64,000 nucleotides of DNA from Cadophora sp. MPI-SDFR-AT-0126 (taxonomy: Eukaryota; Ascomycota; Leotiomycetes; Helotiales; Ploettnerulaceae). The stretch is from contig JAGMVK010000011.1 in NCBI GenBank assembly GCA_020747065.1, positions 62,001 through 126,000 on the forward strand, read 5' to 3'. Positions 58,352 to 64,000 of the stretch are shown here, in pieces. The notes beneath the pieces are model-generated. The model ran no database searches. It worked only from the letters and a program-made list of their open reading frames with translations, and was not told the origin of the DNA. The position numbers were made by a program, and so were the translations under genes. The stretch's first letter is position 1; each line of letters starts with the position of its first letter.

Positions 58352-59219
58352 AGTGTTGGGTTTACTGGCTAGCGTTGTTGTGTGAGGTTCGTACGTATGA
58401 AATAGAGTATAACAGTAATTCCAGAAGGTAAAGAAATGTGAGTGTTCCGTAGAATAGAAGAAAACAGTGGCAAAGGTAACTATAAAAGACTTGATCCTCC
58501 TAGACAGCGCTTAGGTAGACTTTCCCTAGGTGTGCCAGCCCCTAGACAAAGCTCCCTGAGAACCCCCTAGGTAGAATTCCTTTGACTATCTCTTTTGAAA
58601 CGAGTGAAGACTTGGTATAGAAAAGACAAAGGAAATATAGTTTGTAAACGAGCGTCTGAAACAGAAGATCAAATCAACTAAAACAAAACTTGTAACGACA
58701 GGACACTGAGACAGAAATTTCCGTCCCAGCACGCAAAAACCCGAGGGTTCCAAGCCGAAAACAGTAAAGCAAAGATAAACGCTCTGACACTCAAGCATTT
58801 CAGGCTTAAGATACCCGTACGATTCCGTCCCTCCTGATACTCGTAGGCTTTCAGGCTCTAGCAAGGAGCTGATTGATTTCCGTCGGAGCCGGTAGTTTCC
58901 TCGTCTTAGGTGAGTCTCAGGTCCTCAAAGAGGCGTTGAATAAAACAGATGGCGGAGGTAAAGTTCCCGTAAGAAGAGGTAGTATTTTTCCGGTACTTCG
59001 AGATTCCCCCCTCTCACAGGGTAAGTCTGTTGTTCTGGTACAACCTCTCGATATCGCAGCTGCCGCCGCCGCGTCTATTGTTGTGTCGAGGCCTACAAGA
59101 GGGCCAACTGAATAGTTCCTGTAGTTGCACATTTGGCGTCTCCAAACCTTAAGAATTCTGAATTAGCATAAGGGACACTCTATTATACTTACCTAAACAC
59201 CCTATATACTCTGAACATT
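58352..59219 (-). other. Leader between primer binding site and gag
   Basis: About 0.87 kb of untranslated leader in element orientation. Only short frames. It probably carries packaging or translation signals, none of which can be identified by eye. Confidence 0.5.
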
Positions 59220-59236
59220 CCCTGCGTAGGTCACCA
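59220..59236 (-). promoter_or_regulatory. Candidate tRNA primer binding site
   Basis: On the minus strand, seven bases after the 5' LTR, TGGTGACCTACGCAGGG begins with the TGG that pairs with a tRNA CCA end. The primer tRNA cannot be named without a tRNA set. Confidence 0.55.
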
Positions 59237-59243
59237 AAATACA

Positions 59244-59519
59244 TGTGGAGGGGAGGACCCCAATCCCCCACACGACAAGAGGGTAGCAAATGCAAGGTAC
59301 ATAAGGTGTAAGGTTCAAGAAATAACAGATAGACGAAATCAAAAGATATCACATATCCAAAGAGTACGAATTGTCAATTAGAGAAAGAAGTGTAAATCCT
59401 ATCAGAAGGAAAAGTGCTATTGTTCATTGCAAGATCTCTCAAAGAAGGTCTCAACTTAAGTACAATGCGGAGTGCATGAGTCAGGTGACAAAAGTTTTAC
59501 CGAGCCAATCCCCACCACA
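59244..59519 (-). repeat. 5' LTR of the intact element
   Basis: 276 bp, TGTGG...CCACA, essentially identical to the LTR at 47558. As the element reads on the minus strand, this is the 5' LTR and should hold its promoter. Confidence 0.9.
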
Positions 59520-59523
59520 ATAA
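59520..59523. repeat. Target-site duplication, right copy
   Basis: ATAA directly after the LTR, matching 47554-47557. Confidence 0.85.
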
Positions 59524-62500
59524 TAGTCTCTTACTCCGCTATAACGAATATTTCTTAGGGAAAGGGCTCTCTAAGTTACTTAGTAAATCTCTATCCTCCC
59601 TTTTTTCTAAAACGTGTTAATTCTAGTAATATTTTTACAGGTTTTACTATACGACTTTTAATCTAAAGCACTTAAGTATATAATTACTAATCCTATCTTA
59701 TATAGCTAAGTTCTCTTTTCTAATTCCCTTGCTTTTTACTCTCTTACTAAATTAATATTACTATTAATCTCCTAGTACTAGTAATTACGATATATTTAAC
59801 TCAGTAATTCCCCTTCTATACCTAGTAACGGTCTCTTACCTTATTATTACGAATATACGCTTTAAGTATATATATACCTATAGGGTTAGAGGTCTAGGTA
59901 GCTAATAGAAAGGCTAACGCGTTAGAGAAGGTAAGGATTATTAGATTCTTACTAAGATAATAAGAGTTACTAAGATTATTTCTACTATTAAGTATCTTCT
60001 TTTAGTTCTAAGGCTTTCTTACTAGGATATAAGACTTATTAAGTTACTGGAGGAGTTTACTAATATCTTGGAAAGTAAGGACTATTACGAAGATTTAAGA
60101 GTAATAAAGATTGCTCTTATTTCTGAATACTATTAAGGCTTTTCCTTAATTAATGTCTAGCTATAGCAATTTCTGTCTAATATAAAGGCTATTTACTATA
60201 AAGAGTATTTACTAGAAGTAAGCTTAATTCTCTTATTTTTAAAGTATAAGTATAATATACTAGAGGGTAATAATTATTATAGATTTATTTACTTTTTAGT
60301 TTAGTAATAGTCTTAGGTATATCTGATAGCTCCTAAAAGATATATAAGTCTATTATTAATTCTATTATCTTAAGGGCTAGTTAGTTAAAGCTTTTAATTT
60401 AAGTTACTTGCTTTAGTAGAGGTACTCTGAGTACGTTATATAAGCTCGCGGATTCTAACTCTGTTATACTATATCTGTACTTCTTATATTAATACTTTTA
60501 CTAGTACTTAGGCTGCGATAAATTTTATAAGTTATATTCTTTTTATTTACTTCTCTTTAAGAAAGTGAAGATAATATAAATAGGGACCTAGATCTAGTAG
60601 GCGTAATTAAGATTAAGTTAATTTGGAGATAGATTAATATTTCTTCTTTTAGTGAAATTACTTTATTAAAGGTTATTAGCTAATAGTATATTTAGGCCTT
60701 TAACGTGTAAGGAACTCTAATCCTTGGGTAATTCTAAGGCGCAGAGATATTAGCTTTATAGGAATAAGCTAGAGAGCTTCTGCCTTTAATAAGACCTTGA
60801 TTAATAAGTGCTATATTTCCTTGAAAGCTATAGTAATAATCTAACTAGTAGGAAATTACTGGAATAGTAGATAGCGTAGGTAGTCCTGGGTTTAAGGTAA
60901 TTAGAATTTCTTTAGTTTTATATATGCTTTACAAAAGAAAAGGTTTTATAGGACTAGTGGAACCGGGATTTTTATTACTTTCCGCTAGTAGATCTCCTCT
61001 TTTAAGTTACTTTTAATAATAGATTAGAAATCTTTATTACTAAGTAAAGCTTTTCTATTATTAGTACTATTAGTATTAGTAATATTTACCTTAGGGGATA
61101 TCTTTTACTTATAATCTTAGGGAAATCCTTTATTTTTACTAGCTATTCTCTTAAGGGCTTCCGCAGATAGGGGATTTAGTAGGTTATTTTGGGAAAGTAA
61201 CGCTTAAATAAAGAGTACTTTATATTAATCTTTATATATAAGGAATGAATCTTTTACTACTTACTTCCAGAGTATACGCTTAAAGCTATTATAGTTAGTT
61301 ATTAGGATATATAAATTAGGCCTATCTTACCTTCCTATTTAATAAGTAGCTTATTATTAACTTCGCGGAAGGTACTAGTAATAATAGAGAGCTTTATAAT
61401 TCATATTATATACTTAAGGGAGTTATTAGCGCTAATATAAGTGATATTTAGTCTTATATTAAATAATTACTTCGTGGGGCCAGATTGTACTCTGATGTTT
61501 CAGGGGTATTTAGGCTCTACCTCTTGCTAGCTTTTTATATCTTAATAATTTATACGCTCTCTAAATCTTTATAAATAGTGCTATAGCGAATTAAAGCTGC
61601 CCTAAATAGTGCTAGCGGAGATAAGTACTAGTAGTACTAGTAATTGTTTTCCCATTTTAAAGAGTTAGCGTCCTTACTATTAGAGGTACTATTCTAAAGT
61701 TAATTATACTAAGACTACCCTGTATTAGTCTTATTAGCTTTATGAGATTTCTGGGATTCTAATAATAATTCTATTATTTTATTTGATTTAAATAATAGGT
61801 GTATTAGAAGCGTTTATACTAGAATTATTGTTATTATTACTGAAGTATTATTGGCGAGGGTTTTCTAGGCCTAATTTAGTACTAACCTCTCTCTCTTAAT
61901 TACTAAGGTAAGTAATAGATTTAGTATCTTTAGTGCTATAGATAAACTTCTTTTATATATAAAACAGTTTTAGTATACTTTTAGTAAAGGTTAATTAAAG
62001 CTAGAGGCTATTAGGTCCTAGCTCTTTAAGTCTATAGTAATTCTTTTTAGTATTAGCTTATACTATCTTATATAACCTTAACTACCGGAAATCTAAAGCT
62101 CTTTGTATTAATTTATTAATTTCCCTTACTGAATTATATTAAAGAACTATATCTTTAACTTGAAATAGTCTCCGTTGAATATTATACTTATTATTAAAAA
62201 TATCTTAATTCTCTTATTTATAGCAGCTTTTACGTAGTATTACTTTATTGATGTTTTCTTACTATATTTAAAACTAAATTACTCTAAGTTATAATAACTT
62301 TAATTAATTAATAACTTCTTCTATAAATAAGATTCTCTAAGTAGAGTATTATATTTCTATAGGAAGGATTAGTTCTCTGCTATAAATTATATAAAAGAGT
62401 GTAAAGCTTATAAATCTATATACTATTATCTGATTTATAAATAACACTGCTAGAAGGTTTTTGATCCACTGATTTCCTATCTTAGAGAGAGTATTTTTAA

Positions 62501-64000
62501 TTGGCCTATGGCCTTATTTAGCTATACTATTTATTCTTAAATTATAAGCTAATACTTATATATATTATATCTCTATTCTATTTAGGAGCTGAATCACTTT
62601 TCTTATGTTTTCTTTACCCCTATTAATTACTAATTTCTAAAATAGGCTGTAGTAATAAATGATATCTTCCCAAATAAAAGTAGCTATAGCTACCGCTATC
62701 TTATATATAAGAATCTATGCCTTAACCTAATCACTTATATCGTCCCTAGTAATAACTAAATATTACTTTCCTTATTATTTAGTTATATAAGTGATATCTA
62801 GGGCTTACTTCTTTATTAAACTGTTAGAAGCTGTAGAGAAAAGAGGTTCTTCTTATTATCTTAGTAATCTTAGTTAATATTCTAAGTAAGTTTAAACGAA
62901 ATTCATAGTGTTTTTATAGTATTCCTTTTAAAAGTAGCGTGTAAAAATACAGTAATAAGTACTTTCCCTTCCTTTATAATTAGAGTCATTATAATAACTT
63001 TAAAGAATCCGTACTTTATCTTAATTAGTATTAACTATAAGCCTAATAGGGGCTCCTTTTATTAGTAGTTTCTAAATTTTCCGGCTATGTACTTTAAAAT
63101 TTAGAGCTTCTTTCTTAAAGGTATAAAAGGTCTTTTAATCTATTCCTTTTAGGGTTCTAAGTATTATTAAGTATAAGGCGATTTGTATAAAGTGGTTAAA
63201 GTACTTAGAAGAAGAAACTGGGAACTTGTATTTAGTATTTAATCTTATATCAGAAGTATTATTAGAGCTTTTCGTAAGCTCTTCACCTTCTCTAAGCTAT
63301 TATACTCGTGCTCTTATATTTTGAAGAATAGCGTTCTATCTTATTAATTCCGGGTCTGTTTTAACTGCCTCCTCTACCTAATTAAGCTCTATAAGGTAAA
63401 TCTTATAGGCTCTAAGCTCTGAAAGAATCTAATCTTTGTTATTATTAGAGGTATCGTTGTCATGATCTATATTATTTAAGTATTTAGGTCTCCTAGAAAG
63501 AGTATCTGCAGTAGTATATGTAGGGCCTTTGATATGCTGAACTTCGAAATTAAAGAGCCTTATTTAAGTAAGTTATCTTATAAGTATAGTTCCGGGGTGA
63601 TTATTAATAGTACTATTAAGTTATGCTACTAGAGTATTAGTATTCATTTCTAAAATAAAGTGTACTCTTATAAGCTAAATCTTCAGCTTTTTTAGAATAT
63701 AAAGTACTTCTTTGTATTCTTTTTTTATAGTATTGTAATTACGTTTAGTCTTATTCTAGTATCTACTCTTATACTATACAGGGCGTACTTATTTACTATT
63801 AAGGTTTTTCTAGCTTAGGTAACCTCCCTAGCTAAATTCACTAGAGTTAACTGCTACTACTATTTCCCTAGTATCCTTACTATAGTTGATCCTATAAAGT
63901 ACTGGAGTTATATAAAGAGTGTCTTAAAGTCTTTTTATTACTTTTCTAGTAAGCTTTTTAAGTTTAAATAAAAAAGAGATTCCTTTTTTTAAGAGGTTAT
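59524..64000 (-). mobile_element. RIP-mutated Ty3/Gypsy element, right part (runs off the window)
   Basis: Continues the copy interrupted at 47557. Position x here corresponds to x minus 10,740 in the intact element, both at 59524 (48784) and at the pol stop (61689 against 50949), and near the window end, so there is no net indel over 4.5 kb. Differences are nearly all C-to-T or G-to-A, often CA to TA and TG to TA. Confidence 0.92.
61689..64000 (-). pseudogene. RIP-inactivated pol of the older copy
   Basis: Collinear with the intact pol from its stop codon to about position 53,260 (roughly the last 60%, integrase, RNase H and late RT). RIP transitions have created many stop codons, so no long frame survives. 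The rest lies beyond the window. Confidence 0.88.

Larger units (their letters stand above)
47558..59519 (-). mobile_element. Intact Ty3/Gypsy LTR retrotransposon (about 12 kb)
   Basis: Bounded by LTRs of about 275 bp that begin TGTGG and end CCACA and are identical except for the length of one C run. Flanked by ATAA on both sides. Inside, reading on the minus strand: a primer binding site, ~0.9 kb leader, Gag-protease ORF, pol ORF (RT, RNase H, integrase), ~3.1 kb without a long ORF, and a polypurine tract. The RT-RNaseH-integrase order defines Ty3/Gypsy. No chromodomain follows the integrase. It shows no sign of RIP although it sits inside a RIP-mutated copy of itself. Confidence 0.95.

Overview
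This looks like chromosomal DNA of a filamentous ascomycete (Pezizomycotina). The evidence is many short introns (44-134 nt) with GTRNGT donors and CTRAY branch sites, HET-domain genes, an ApsB/Mto1-type microtubule organiser, and repeats with the C-to-T/G-to-A signature of repeat-induced point mutation (RIP). A leotiomycete is my guess only. Exon models are by eye; joins are checked for phase.

Layout. Positions 1-11.6 kb hold four members of a small two-exon gene family that I do not recognise. They surround a frameshifted HET gene (3.6-6.1 kb). Positions 12.3-15.1 kb carry a conserved small Gly/Ala-rich protein and a four-helix membrane protein. Positions 16.3-25.2 kb form a HET neighbourhood: two intact HET genes, a relic HET 3' end, a decayed CorA-like membrane protein gene and an MFS sugar (alpha-glucoside-type) transporter. 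Positions 25.8-28.1 kb encode a protein kinase whose stop codon lies inside a good intron; the following exons encode a YTH (N6-methyladenosine reader) domain. The unit is therefore either a kinase-YTH fusion or two genes about 31 nt apart. Positions 29.0-33.6 kb carry the ApsB/Mto1 homologue. Positions 36.0-38.6 kb carry a secreted beta-propeller-like protein and a DUF2306-type membrane protein. Positions 40.4-42.2 kb carry a broken RBR ubiquitin ligase gene next to AT-rich RIP debris. A small secreted cysteine-rich protein lies at 44.7-45.6 kb.

From 46.1 kb to the end the window is a nested transposon. A Ty3/Gypsy element, now RIP-mutated, sits in an alpha/beta-hydrolase gene, of which only the last ~60 codons remain here. 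Into this dead copy an almost pristine copy of the same family (about 12 kb, LTRs essentially identical, 4-bp ATAA target duplication, intact Gag-protease and RT-RNaseH-integrase ORFs) has inserted in the same orientation. The dead copy resumes at 59,524 and runs off the window. It is collinear with the live copy without net indels over 4.5 kb, so the two differ almost only by transitions.

The strongest items for a second look are the kinase/YTH unit, the small gene family, the unmutated element inside its mutated sibling, and an exact 18-base internal copy of the element's polypurine tract at the start of pol.
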